Shown piece after piece: positions 15,642 through 21,477 of a stretch of 21,477 nt of DNA. Source of the stretch: REEB481 sp039796915 (lineage in GTDB: Bacteria > Bacteroidota > Bacteroidia > NS11-12g > UBA955); NCBI GenBank assembly GCA_039796915.1, contig JBDKIU010000031.1, positions 1 to 21,477 on the forward strand. The letters are read 5' to 3'. The notes under the pieces were generated by a model that worked only from the letters and a program-made list of their open reading frames with translations, had not been told where the DNA came from and ran no database searches. Positions within the stretch are counted from its first letter, which is position 1, and every line of letters begins with the position of its first letter. Made by a program: the position numbers and the translations under genes.

Positions 15642-16288
15642 AAAATTTTGAGGTTTTCAAAAATACAGGCTTCTGCTTCCGGAAGCACCGCCTTAAAAGC
15701 GTTTTGCGCGCTTGTATTCCATTCGCCGCTTACACCTGCACGCATATAAATCTGCATCATACTGTAGGTAAACGCATCGTCATCGGTATAGTGGTACAGG
15801 TATTTCACAGCCACAAAGCGGCTCCAGTGCTCCATGAATCGCGTGCTGTGTTCATGTTTGCCCGCCAAAAGAAATCCGTCGAGGGCCTGTTCACGCGTTT
15901 GACTCAGACTTTCATAGAACCGATCCAGTTGCTCCGGATGTTGTTTCATCAACACCCTGTCAAGCATGAGTTCTAGCACCAGATGGGCTGCCAGCCAAAC
16001 ACGTGGAACGTGCTTGCCAAGCTGATGTGTATGAAACAAGTGATTCAAAGCCTGGTTGCCCTGGGTGAAAAACGGCGACTGATGAAACGCCCTGTCGCGC
16101 TCCAGATGACGACAACTTCCATGGAACAATTCCAGAGCATGCTCATCCAGGTGTTCCAGGTTTACATTTTCTGCTTTAAAACGCTGTCGAGGAAGAAAGT
16201 TTCTGATAAGATCAGGCAGAATCAGCCCGGCATTGTAGTGATGTCGGTCGGCCTGTTGATCGCTCAGAAAATGGGCAAAGAAGTTCAA
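15638..16288 (-). CDS. AcpH-like (ACP phosphodiesterase family) protein
   Basis: A 216-residue protein starting MNFFAHFLSDQQ and GLILPDLIRNFLP (about 22-34), which resembles the AcpH/DUF479 family, whose E. coli member removes phosphopantetheine from acyl carrier protein and belongs to an HD-related metal hydrolase fold. His and Asp residues at H6, D25, H46, D48, H49, H55 and a later HLVLELMLDRVL helix fit that family. Similarity is clearest at the N-terminus, so the precise reaction is uncertain. The start is TTG at 16288: an in-frame TGA three codons upstream excludes a longer protein, and a TAttTTTG box lies 7 nt away. It overlaps the barrel gene by GTGA. Confidence 0.68.
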   Translation of the reverse strand: MNFFAHFLSDQQADRHHYNAGLILPDLIRNFLPRQRFKAENVNLEHLDEHALELFHGSCRHLERDRAFHQSPFFTQGNQALNHLFHTHQLGKHVPRVWLAAHLVLELMLDRVLMKQHPEQLDRFYESLSQTREQALDGFLLAGKHEHSTRFMEHWSRFVAVKYLYHYTDDDAFTYSMMQIYMRAGVSGEWNTSAQNAFKAVLPEAEACIFENLKIL

Positions 16289-16295
16289 ACAGTTT

Positions 16296-16303
16296 CAAAA
16301 ATA
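16296..16303 (-). promoter_or_regulatory. candidate -7 box (TAttTTTG) of the AcpH-like/barrel operon
   Basis: An exact TAnnTTTG on the minus strand, ending 7 nt before the TTG start at 16288. It supports the TTG start and a leaderless or 1-nt-leader transcript. Confidence 0.5.
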
Positions 16304-16372
16304 CAGCCACAGCCGCGCTTATCGGGAGCAACACGAAACAGAACCTTTGTTTTTGAAGATTGTTCCTAGAAT

Positions 16373-16879
16373 ATGTGGTTTTTGATCTCCCGAACAAACA
16401 TCATCGGTTTTTCCGGAATCATTTGTTTGATGGGCTGCACCACTTCAAAAGGTAAGCAAGCGAATAAAATGGATACAGGATCATTTTCTGTGGTGAAAAC
16501 AGAAGCGGAATGGCAGGAACAACTAGGACCCGAAGCTTATCGTGTGCTGCGCGAAAAAGGCACGGAACGGCCGCATTCAAGTCCGTTTGACCAATTGTGG
16601 GACAGCGGTACTTATGTATGCAAAGGTTGTGGCGCTGAATTATTCCACAGCAACACCAAGTTTGACGCAGGTTGTGGCTGGCCAAGCTTTTATGCAGCCA
16701 TCAGCAAAGAGCGCATCAAAGAAATTGCTGACTACAGCCATGGGATGATCCGTACAGAAGTTGTTTGTGCAAACTGCGGCGGTCATTTAGGACACGTTTT
16801 TCCGGATGGCTATGGACAACCCGGTGGCATGCGGTATTGCATCAACGGAATCAGCCTGGGTTTCATCAAAAGGCCCTAA
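16373..16879 (+). CDS. msrB: peptide-methionine (R)-S-oxide reductase, lipoprotein form
   Basis: A 168-residue MsrB that reduces methionine-R-sulfoxide in proteins. The catalytic Cys is C156 in RYCING; the structural zinc site is C83/C86 (CKGC) and C132/C135 (CANC); GCGWPSF (100-106) and GHVFPDG (140-146) are canonical. A lipoprotein signal precedes it: hydrophobic residues about 8-20 and a lipobox ending in C22 (CLMGC). The enzyme is therefore predicted to be membrane-tethered outside the cytoplasm, where its reductant partner is not visible here. The ATG at 16373 is the only possible start, since an in-frame TAG lies two codons upstream. A weak AAccTTTG box (16342-16349) lies 23 nt before it. 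Monocistronic. Confidence 0.95.
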   Translation: MWFLISRTNIIGFSGIICLMGCTTSKGKQANKMDTGSFSVVKTEAEWQEQLGPEAYRVLREKGTERPHSSPFDQLWDSGTYVCKGCGAELFHSNTKFDAGCGWPSFYAAISKERIKEIADYSHGMIRTEVVCANCGGHLGHVFPDGYGQPGGMRYCINGISLGFIKRP

Positions 16880-16915
16880 AAAAGGAATGTCCCGCAGGGG
16901 GGGCGGGACAATTCC
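16878..16915 (-). terminator. intrinsic terminator reading leftwards (minus strand)
   Basis: GGAAT (16884-16888) pairs with ATTCC (16911-16915) and GTCCCGC (16889-16895) with GCGGGAC (16903-16909), with one bulged A at 16910 and a 7-nt G-rich loop. Six A residues (16878-16883) flank it on the left, so on the minus strand the 12-bp stem is followed by TTTTTT: a classical terminator for the leftward LytTR transcript. On the plus strand there is no U-tract. It begins inside the msrB stop codon. Confidence 0.75.
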
Positions 16916-17135
16916 AAATCAGGGGGGTATGTTCGCCTCTTTGCCTTTCCGACGTAATTGCCGGTCCGCTACTCAAACGCAGGGCACAACATAAAAAGAC
17001 CTGCACTTGAATCAAAAAGGCAAAAAGGGTCGCAAGTGACTCGCGCTTGCTTGATGATTCAAAGATGAAGTCGGCCGGAGTTCAGGCAACTTCAGAATTC
17101 ACCAATGGCGCATTGTGCTTCATCAATTGCAGCAT
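16916..17135. other. gene-free spacer with nested inverted repeats
   Basis: No credible ORF. It contains TTTGCCTTT (16940-16948) against AAAGGCAAA (17016-17024), TTGAATCA (17007-17014) against TGATTCAA (17055-17062), and inside the latter GCAAG (17032-17036) against CTTGC (17046-17050). It lies between convergent msrB and the LytTR gene, so on the minus strand it would be a long 3' UTR ending at the terminator near 16884. A structured 3' UTR or small RNA is possible but unproven. Confidence 0.4.
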
Positions 17136-17891
17136 TTAACGCATGCCCATGAACTGCAGAAAGGTTTCACGCATGTCTCTGGAAAGCGGGATTTCGTCGG
17201 TGTTGTCCATAACCACACTGCCGCCATCGGCCTTGATGTATTCAACGATGCGGTCCACGTTTACCACATACGAACGATGTGGTCTGAAAAAGCGATTGTT
17301 CTTGTTCAGGGTATGTTCGAACTCTTTGATTTTTCGGCTCACCAAGATGTTTTTCCCATTGTTCATGATGAAATGGGTATAACTGCCATCTGCCTTCAGA
17401 TATACAATATCCTGAAGACATACGAACAAGACACCTCCGGATGTGGGCAGCGGTATTTTTTTCACGCCTTCCACCATTTGCTCTTTCAGCAAAGCAATAT
17501 CAGAAGCGTCGAGCCGGTTTTCTTTTTTATGTTTTCTTACCTTCTCAATCGCAAGCTCCAATTGGTCTAATTGAATAGGTTTCAACAGATAATCGACGGC
17601 AGAAACCTGAAATGCCTGAATGGCATATTGTGTGTACGCTGTAGTAAAAACTACGTGGATTTGCGTTGCGTCGATGTGTTCGAACAAGGTTAATCCCGAC
17701 TGTCCGGGCAATTCCACATCAAGAAACACCAGTTCTGGCTTCTGGTCTTTGATGAGTTCCACGGCGGTGGGCACATCGGCAGCAACACCAACAAGGCGCA
17801 CGTCCGGAAAATGCGCCTCCAGTAATGTTCTCAGCACATTTTGAGCGCGGGGTTCGTCTTCAACGATAACGGCATGAATAAGGGTAGTCAT
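17136..17891 (-). CDS. LytTR-family response regulator
   Basis: A 251-residue two-domain regulator. The receiver domain (about 5-120) has the acidic pair E11/D12, phospho-acceptor D58 (VFLDVELPG), the switch TTAYTQYA (83-90) and K104 in LLKPI. The LytTR DNA-binding domain (about 147-251) shows VYLKADGSYTHFI (163-175), VSRKIKEFE (184-192), FFRPHRSYVVN (201-211) and VDRI. It pairs with the LytS-type kinase 20 nt upstream, and a strong leftward terminator lies about 220 nt downstream. Target genes cannot be told; LytTR sites are not obvious in the window. Confidence 0.95.
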   Translation of the reverse strand: MTTLIHAVIVEDEPRAQNVLRTLLEAHFPDVRLVGVAADVPTAVELIKDQKPELVFLDVELPGQSGLTLFEHIDATQIHVVFTTAYTQYAIQAFQVSAVDYLLKPIQLDQLELAIEKVRKHKKENRLDASDIALLKEQMVEGVKKIPLPTSGGVLFVCLQDIVYLKADGSYTHFIMNNGKNILVSRKIKEFEHTLNKNNRFFRPHRSYVVNVDRIVEYIKADGGSVVMDNTDEIPLSRDMRETFLQFMGMR

Positions 17892-17911
17892 AGAATATGG
17901 GTTTGGTTAGT

Positions 17912-18763
17912 TTATATCTCATCCAAAACAACCGGCACTTCGAGTATTACTGTAGTACCGGCCGACTCCCCCATTTCGTTTTTTTTATCCGTGTAACGCA
18001 CCGCAATAGCGCTGTCACGATCGGAGTTCAACAATTCAAGCCTGCGCTTGGTGGCACTGGTTGCAAACGGTTTATGTGTGCGGAAACTTTCAATTTGTGC
18101 ACTCCGTTCACGGCCAATTCCATTGTCGTTTACGGTGCAAAATAGAACTTTTTTCTCTTCTTCTAAACGAAAGTTTATTTCAAGTAGTTTTTCACCTTTT
18201 TTATGCAGCAATCCGTGCTTTAGCGCGTTTTCTACATACGGCTGTATCAGCATGGAAGGCACATGAATATGGTGTGGTTTTAAGCGTTCATCCAATTGTA
18301 TATCTATGGTCAAATCATCACCAAATCGGAGGGCTTCCAAATCCAGATATACGCGTAAACATTTGATTTCATCAGAAAGCCGCACCGTTTCTTCTTCGCT
18401 CATGTCCAGAGTCATCCTCATCAAATCGCTGAACTTTCCGAGGTAACGCATGGCCTGTGTTTTCTCGTTCATCAGAATAAATTCTTGTATGCAATTCAAC
18501 GCATTGAACATAAAATGAGGATTCATCTGCACCTTTAGCGCCTGCAACTGAGAGCGCTGCAAGTCCTTTTCAACACGGACCCGTTCTAAATCTGTCAGGT
18601 GTTTTTTATGCTTCTTTTCCAGTTGAAAGCGCACATACATTGCCGACCCGACAGAGAAGACAAAAAACAGAAGGATGTAAAAGGCATCTCTTTGCCAAAA
18701 GAAGGTCTGTCCGATTAAACCGGTGGAAATGTGTTCGTGAATTTCTGGTAACTCAAGCAACAT
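17912..18763 (-). CDS. LytS/YehU-type sensor histidine kinase with minimal sensor
   Basis: A 283-residue membrane kinase. One transmembrane helix (about 27-46, FYILLFFVFSVGSAMYVRF) is followed by a coiled coil (about 47-75), the His_kinase domain with phospho-acceptor H83 (QMNPHFMFNALN), an N-box PYVENALKHG (175-184) and G-box DNGIGRER (213-220). Only about 26 residues precede the helix, so there is no recognisable sensory domain; many Bacteroidota relatives carry TPR or beta-propeller sensors. The ATG at 18763 is chosen; the longer frame requires a TTG at 18823. It is co-directional with the LytTR gene 20 nt downstream, the cognate partner. No promoter box was seen near the start. Confidence 0.93.
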   Translation of the reverse strand: MLLELPEIHEHISTGLIGQTFFWQRDAFYILLFFVFSVGSAMYVRFQLEKKHKKHLTDLERVRVEKDLQRSQLQALKVQMNPHFMFNALNCIQEFILMNEKTQAMRYLGKFSDLMRMTLDMSEEETVRLSDEIKCLRVYLDLEALRFGDDLTIDIQLDERLKPHHIHVPSMLIQPYVENALKHGLLHKKGEKLLEINFRLEEEKKVLFCTVNDNGIGRERSAQIESFRTHKPFATSATKRRLELLNSDRDSAIAVRYTDKKNEMGESAGTTVILEVPVVLDEI

Positions 18764-18874
18764 AATACATGGATGATTTGTGATTCTAAAGGGATCATTA
18801 AACGAACATGTGAATATCGGCAACCTGGGTCCAAGTTTGCTTACGGGTTCGTCTTTGGCGGTTCTGCAGGCCGC

Positions 18875-19900
18875 TCAGCGGAAGGCAGACATGGGCATAT
18901 TTAACCACTCCAAAGCACTTCGGTGAAGCATATCGGCTTTGAGTTCGGTATCAATGTTCAAACCGTGAATGAGTGCACCAGGAATGTCTTCTCCCAGGGG
19001 AAACGGATAATCTGTGCCAAGGCAAATCCGTTTCGGCCCCATGAGTTCCATGATGTATTCAAGCATCCGCGGTTCGTGCACCAGGCTGTCCAGCCAGAAC
19101 TTGCCCAGATAGTGCCTGGGATTGTGTGGGTTGTCAACCGCTACAAGATCCGGGCGGGCGCGCCAGCCATGCTCAATTCGACCCAGTGTTCCGGGAAATG
19201 AGCCGCCGCCGTGTGCAAATGCCACACGCAGGTTGGGAAGTCGCTCCAAAACTCCGCCAAAAATCATGGAACATATTGCCAGACTGGTTTCCGCAGGCAT
19301 GCCTACCAACCAGGGCAGCCAGTAATTGGGCATTTTCGCTTTAGCCATCCACCACCAAGGATGCACAAATAACGACATGTCCAAATCCTGCATCGCCTCG
19401 AAAATGGGAAACAGTTCCGGCTGGTTCAGGTTCCAGTTGTTGATGTGGCTGCCGATTTGAATGCCGCGCAAACCTAGAGCCTTACAGCGTTCCAACTCCT
19501 GAATAGCCAAACCGGTATGCTGCATGGGCAAGGTTCCCAGCCCAACGAAACGTCGCGGATTTCTACTTACAACCTCGCCAATATGGTCGTTGAGGTATTG
19601 ACTGATTTCCAGGGTATCCTTCGGCTCTGCCCAATAGCTGAACATCACCGGAATGGTGCTGATTACCTGCACATCTACCGGATGTGGAAATGCGTCGCAC
19701 TCCTGTTCTCGAACTTCCGGACTCCAGCAATTGTGGTCTATTTCGCGGAAAAACGCATCATCAACCATCATTCGGGCACAACAGGGTTTGTGGTGTTGTA
19801 ACCATACAAACTCGCCGTAACCGAAGCGTTCACGCCAGCGAGGCAGGTGTTCGGGAATGATGTGTGTATGAATGTCTATGGTAAAAATTCGCTGCTCCAT
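18875..19900 (-). CDS. 2-amino-3-carboxymuconate-6-semialdehyde decarboxylase (ACMSD)
   Basis: A 341-residue amidohydrolase-superfamily enzyme that decarboxylates the product of 3-hydroxyanthranilate dioxygenase, diverting tryptophan carbon away from quinolinate/NAD towards 2-aminomuconate. Zinc ligands are visible: HTH (H11, H13), FVHPWWWM (H180) and LGTDYPFP (D297); catalytic H230 lies in AHGGGSFP. RFGYGEF near 25-31 and PMQH at 125-128 fit the family, and length equals characterised ACMSDs (about 335). It starts 2 nt after the 2TM gene stop and is the third gene of the haaO operon. Other 2-aminomuconate pathway genes are not in the window. Confidence 0.95.
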   Translation of the reverse strand: MEQRIFTIDIHTHIIPEHLPRWRERFGYGEFVWLQHHKPCCARMMVDDAFFREIDHNCWSPEVREQECDAFPHPVDVQVISTIPVMFSYWAEPKDTLEISQYLNDHIGEVVSRNPRRFVGLGTLPMQHTGLAIQELERCKALGLRGIQIGSHINNWNLNQPELFPIFEAMQDLDMSLFVHPWWWMAKAKMPNYWLPWLVGMPAETSLAICSMIFGGVLERLPNLRVAFAHGGGSFPGTLGRIEHGWRARPDLVAVDNPHNPRHYLGKFWLDSLVHEPRMLEYIMELMGPKRICLGTDYPFPLGEDIPGALIHGLNIDTELKADMLHRSALEWLNMPMSAFR

Positions 19901-19902
19901 GC

Positions 19903-20199
19903 TTAATGCTCCTGATCCTTCTGACGTTCTTTTTCGAGCAGTTCTCTGATTTTCTTTTCCTCCCAGTCGCGGCTAAAAAAGATCCTTGACCCGAAGACGC
20001 CCCACCAATGGCTGGCTACGCCAATTCCCCAGCCCATGGTGGTCCAGTAAAACCAGAACACTTCGGGTGTGCTGAGCAAATTCACAATCACCAATACAAT
20101 GTTTACCAGCAGGTAAATGATGAAATGGGTATAAAAACCGCGAATGGCCTGCACGCGGTTGCGCATGCGTTCTATTTCCGATTTGTTGAATTGTTCCAT
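19903..20199 (-). CDS. 2TM domain protein
   Basis: A 98-residue protein of the 2TM type: two hydrophobic segments (about 23-43, FYTHFIIYLLVNIVLVIVNLL, and about 46-66) between a charged N-terminal helix and a highly charged C-terminal tail (EEKKIRELLEKERQK, about 80-94). Such proteins are common in Bacteroidota, often beside LytS/LytTR genes or fused to regulators; their role is unknown. Here it is tightly embedded between 3-hydroxyanthranilate dioxygenase (3-nt gap) and ACMSD (2-nt gap), which implies co-transcription with them and possibly a membrane link or accident of operon packing. Confidence 0.85.
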   Translation of the reverse strand: MEQFNKSEIERMRNRVQAIRGFYTHFIIYLLVNIVLVIVNLLSTPEVFWFYWTTMGWGIGVASHWWGVFGSRIFFSRDWEEKKIRELLEKERQKDQEH

Positions 20200-20202
20200 T
20201 CC

Positions 20203-20742
20203 TTAATCCTTATCCACAAAACGGGGATCGCTTTCCATCACATGGCCACAGGCTTTACAGGTGCGCAGTTCCACGTTGTTGTAGTAGTGCTTGAAATGCG
20301 GAATGAAATCGTTTTCTATGTTGTGCAGTTCGAAATAGGTTTCGTGAAGTTTGTGATTACATTTTTCACAAAACCAGAGTAAACCATCGGTAAAACCTTT
20401 GCCTGCACGAACCCGTTCCACTACAAGTCCAATACTTCCCTCGCTGCGACCAGGAGAATGGGGAATCCCTCCCGGCAATAAGAACATTTCTCCGGCATTG
20501 ATAGGCACATCCACCGCTTTTCCGTCAACCTGGATTTTTACGTTGATGCTTCCTTCCAGCTGATAAAACAACTCTTCAGTTTCGTTGTAATGGTAATCTT
20601 TACGAGCATTCGGGCCACCGACAACCATCACGATATAATCTTTTCCCAAGGGATAAAGATTCTTGTTGGCTACCGGCGGTTTCAACAGATGCCTGTGTTC
20701 TTCGATCCACTGAAGCAGGTTAAATGGCGGGGTAATTTCCAT
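20203..20742 (-). CDS. 3-hydroxyanthranilate 3,4-dioxygenase
   Basis: A 179-residue cupin dioxygenase (HaaO/NbaC) that opens the ring of 3-hydroxyanthranilate in tryptophan degradation. All residues known for the Cupriavidus enzyme are present at the same numbers: iron ligands H51, E57 and H95, substrate-binding R47, R99 and E110, and a second rubredoxin-like metal site C125/C128 and C162/C165. It is predicted cytosolic. The ATG at 20742 gives the family length. It is the first gene of a three-gene operon with the 2TM protein and ACMSD, and a TTCG-type promoter-like element precedes it by 6 nt. Confidence 0.96.
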   Translation of the reverse strand: MEITPPFNLLQWIEEHRHLLKPPVANKNLYPLGKDYIVMVVGGPNARKDYHYNETEELFYQLEGSINVKIQVDGKAVDVPINAGEMFLLPGGIPHSPGRSEGSIGLVVERVRAGKGFTDGLLWFCEKCNHKLHETYFELHNIENDFIPHFKHYYNNVELRTCKACGHVMESDPRFVDKD

Positions 20743-20748
20743 TGTGCA

Positions 20749-20757
20749 CGAACTTTA
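20749..20757 (-). promoter_or_regulatory. weak candidate -7 box (TAaagTTCG) of the haaO operon
   Basis: Similar to TAnnTTTG but with a 3-nt spacer and C for T. It ends 6 nt before the ATG at 20742, matching the spacing of the stronger boxes in the window. Confidence 0.25.
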
Positions 20758-20790
20758 TTTGATGGGGTGAATTTACTTCAAAATTTGATT

Positions 20791-20827
20791 GCACATCGGA
20801 AAGTGCTTCTGAGAAGCTGCAATGTGC
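20791..20827. other. nested inverted repeat between dus and haaO
   Basis: GCACAT (20791-20796) pairs with ATGTGC (20822-20827), enclosing GCTTC (20805-20809) paired with GAAGC (20813-20817) over a 3-nt loop, with asymmetric internal loops of 8 and 4 nt. It lies downstream of the dus stop on the minus strand. It could be a dus terminator or an operator for the haaO operon; there is no clear U-tract. Confidence 0.3.
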
Positions 20828-20857
20828 CTGTAGCATAGATTCCCCTTCAAATTTGGT

Positions 20858-21477
20858 TCAGGGGTATGCCACTTCTGAAAACCTTTGTTCCAGCTCGAGG
20901 AGTGTCAGGCGTACTTCTTCCTGAGTATTGGCGGTAACCAGGCGGTTGCGCATTTCTTTAAAATCGGCAATGCCTTTGAAATAGCTGCCGTAATGTCGCC
21001 GCATCTCTATGACGCCTACCTTTTCTCCTTTCCAGGCTACACTCCGTTCAAAATGGGTACGGCATGCGTCCAGCCGCTCGAGAAATGTTGGCAGAGGCAG
21101 CAGGCTGCCGGTGTTGATATAGTGTTTGATTTCACGGAAAATCCAGGGGTACCCGATGGCAGCCCGTCCGATCATTACGCCATCCACTCCGTAACGGTTT
21201 TTGTAAAGAATCGCTTTTTCAGGACTGTCAATATCACCGTTTCCAAAAATGGGAATATGCATTCTTGGATTGTTCTTTACGGCCGCAATAAGCGTCCAGT
21301 CTGCTTCTCCTTTGTACAGTTGTGCGCGTGTTCTTCCGTGTATGCTCAGCGCTGCAATTCCTTCGTCCTGAAGTCGCTCGGCTACTTCGAGTATGTTCTT
21401 TGATTGTTCGTCCCAGCCCAGCCTGGTTTTTACTGTTACGGGTTTATTGGTGCGGCGCACCACGGCACGCGTGAGGC
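20858..21477 (-). CDS. dusB: tRNA-dihydrouridine synthase, DusB type, C-terminal part
   Basis: An FMN enzyme that reduces uridine in tRNA D-loops. About 206 residues are in the window; the N-terminus, including the catalytic Cys loop, is beyond the right edge. Visible motifs: KTRLGW, LSIHGRTRAQLYKGEADW, PIFGNGDI, GVDGVMIGRAAIGYPWIFRE, and the C-terminal helical domain with MRRHYGSYFKG. IGRAA plus GYPWIFREI match DusB better than DusA or DusC. The gene ends 115 nt before haaO on the same strand, with possible hairpins between. Confidence 0.93.
   Translation of the reverse strand, partial: LTRAVVRRTNKPVTVKTRLGWDEQSKNILEVAERLQDEGIAALSIHGRTRAQLYKGEADWTLIAAVKNNPRMHIPIFGNGDIDSPEKAILYKNRYGVDGVMIGRAAIGYPWIFREIKHYINTGSLLPLPTFLERLDACRTHFERSVAWKGEKVGVIEMRRHYGSYFKGIADFKEMRNRLVTANTQEEVRLTLLELEQRFSEVAYP

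Noticed and set aside
16342..16349. AAccTTTG as the msrB promoter box
   Set aside because: It lacks the first T of the consensus and lies 23 nt from the start; too weak to list as a feature.
1..21477. Mobile elements, CRISPR arrays, tRNA/rRNA genes, defence systems
   Set aside because: No transposase, integrase, repeat-spacer pattern, tRNA-like spacer or known defence gene set was seen; RmuC is a nuclease-like housekeeping protein and not taken as defence.

Overview
The window is a dense, roughly even-GC stretch of a Bacteroidota chromosome, probably from a Flavobacteriales-like lineage. The evidence is a CarB that ends before the regulatory domain, a PorV/PorQ-type outer-membrane barrel, LytS/LytTR signalling, Bacteroidota-restricted small proteins (DUF2795, 2TM, a DUF6427-like membrane protein), several GTG/TTG starts without strong Shine-Dalgarno sites, and repeated TAnnTTTG promoter elements. 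I see no rRNA, tRNA, CRISPR array, insertion sequence or phage gene. It reads as core and semi-core chromosome.

Layout, left to right. 1-2.6 kb: the 3' two thirds of carB, then a small lipoprotein. 2.6-5.9 kb, leftward: a DUF3050 haem-oxygenase-fold protein, then a CapA-like metallophosphatase overlapping a GT4 glycosyltransferase (surface polysaccharide theme). 6.0-7.2 kb: rmuC. 7.2-9.5 kb, leftward: an O-methyltransferase, a 56-residue DUF2256 zinc-finger-like protein and a photolyase/cryptochrome homologue, the last two overlapping by ATGA. 9.6-9.9 kb: a very acidic DUF2795 protein. 9.9-11.1 kb, leftward: hflX. 11.15-14.5 kb: a secreted protein of unknown function, a polytopic membrane protein and a histone-deacetylase-family amidohydrolase. 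14.5-16.3 kb, leftward: an AcpH-like protein and a PorV/PorQ-family barrel, overlapping by GTGA. 16.4-16.9 kb: a lipoprotein MsrB. 16.9-17.1 kb: a gene-free spacer with a clear minus-strand terminator and nested inverted repeats. 17.1-18.8 kb, leftward: a LytS-type kinase and LytTR regulator. 18.9-20.7 kb, leftward: 3-hydroxyanthranilate dioxygenase, a 2TM protein and ACMSD, with 2-3 nt gaps, a kynurenine-pathway operon. 20.9 kb to the end: the C-terminal part of a DusB-type tRNA-dihydrouridine synthase.

Most noteworthy: (i) TAnnTTTG/TTCG boxes lie only 4-8 nt before the start codon of about half of the transcription-unit-leading genes, implying leaderless mRNAs; (ii) the photolyase homologue has a single cysteine, so it cannot carry the [4Fe-4S] cluster of its FeS-BCP relatives, yet keeps the linked DUF2256 gene; (iii) the DUF3050 protein shows a full candidate set of haem-oxygenase-like diiron oxidase ligands including HxxxDxxH; (iv) CarB lacks the allosteric MGS-like domain; (v) three convergent gene pairs have interlocked or abutting stop codons, leaving no room for terminators.
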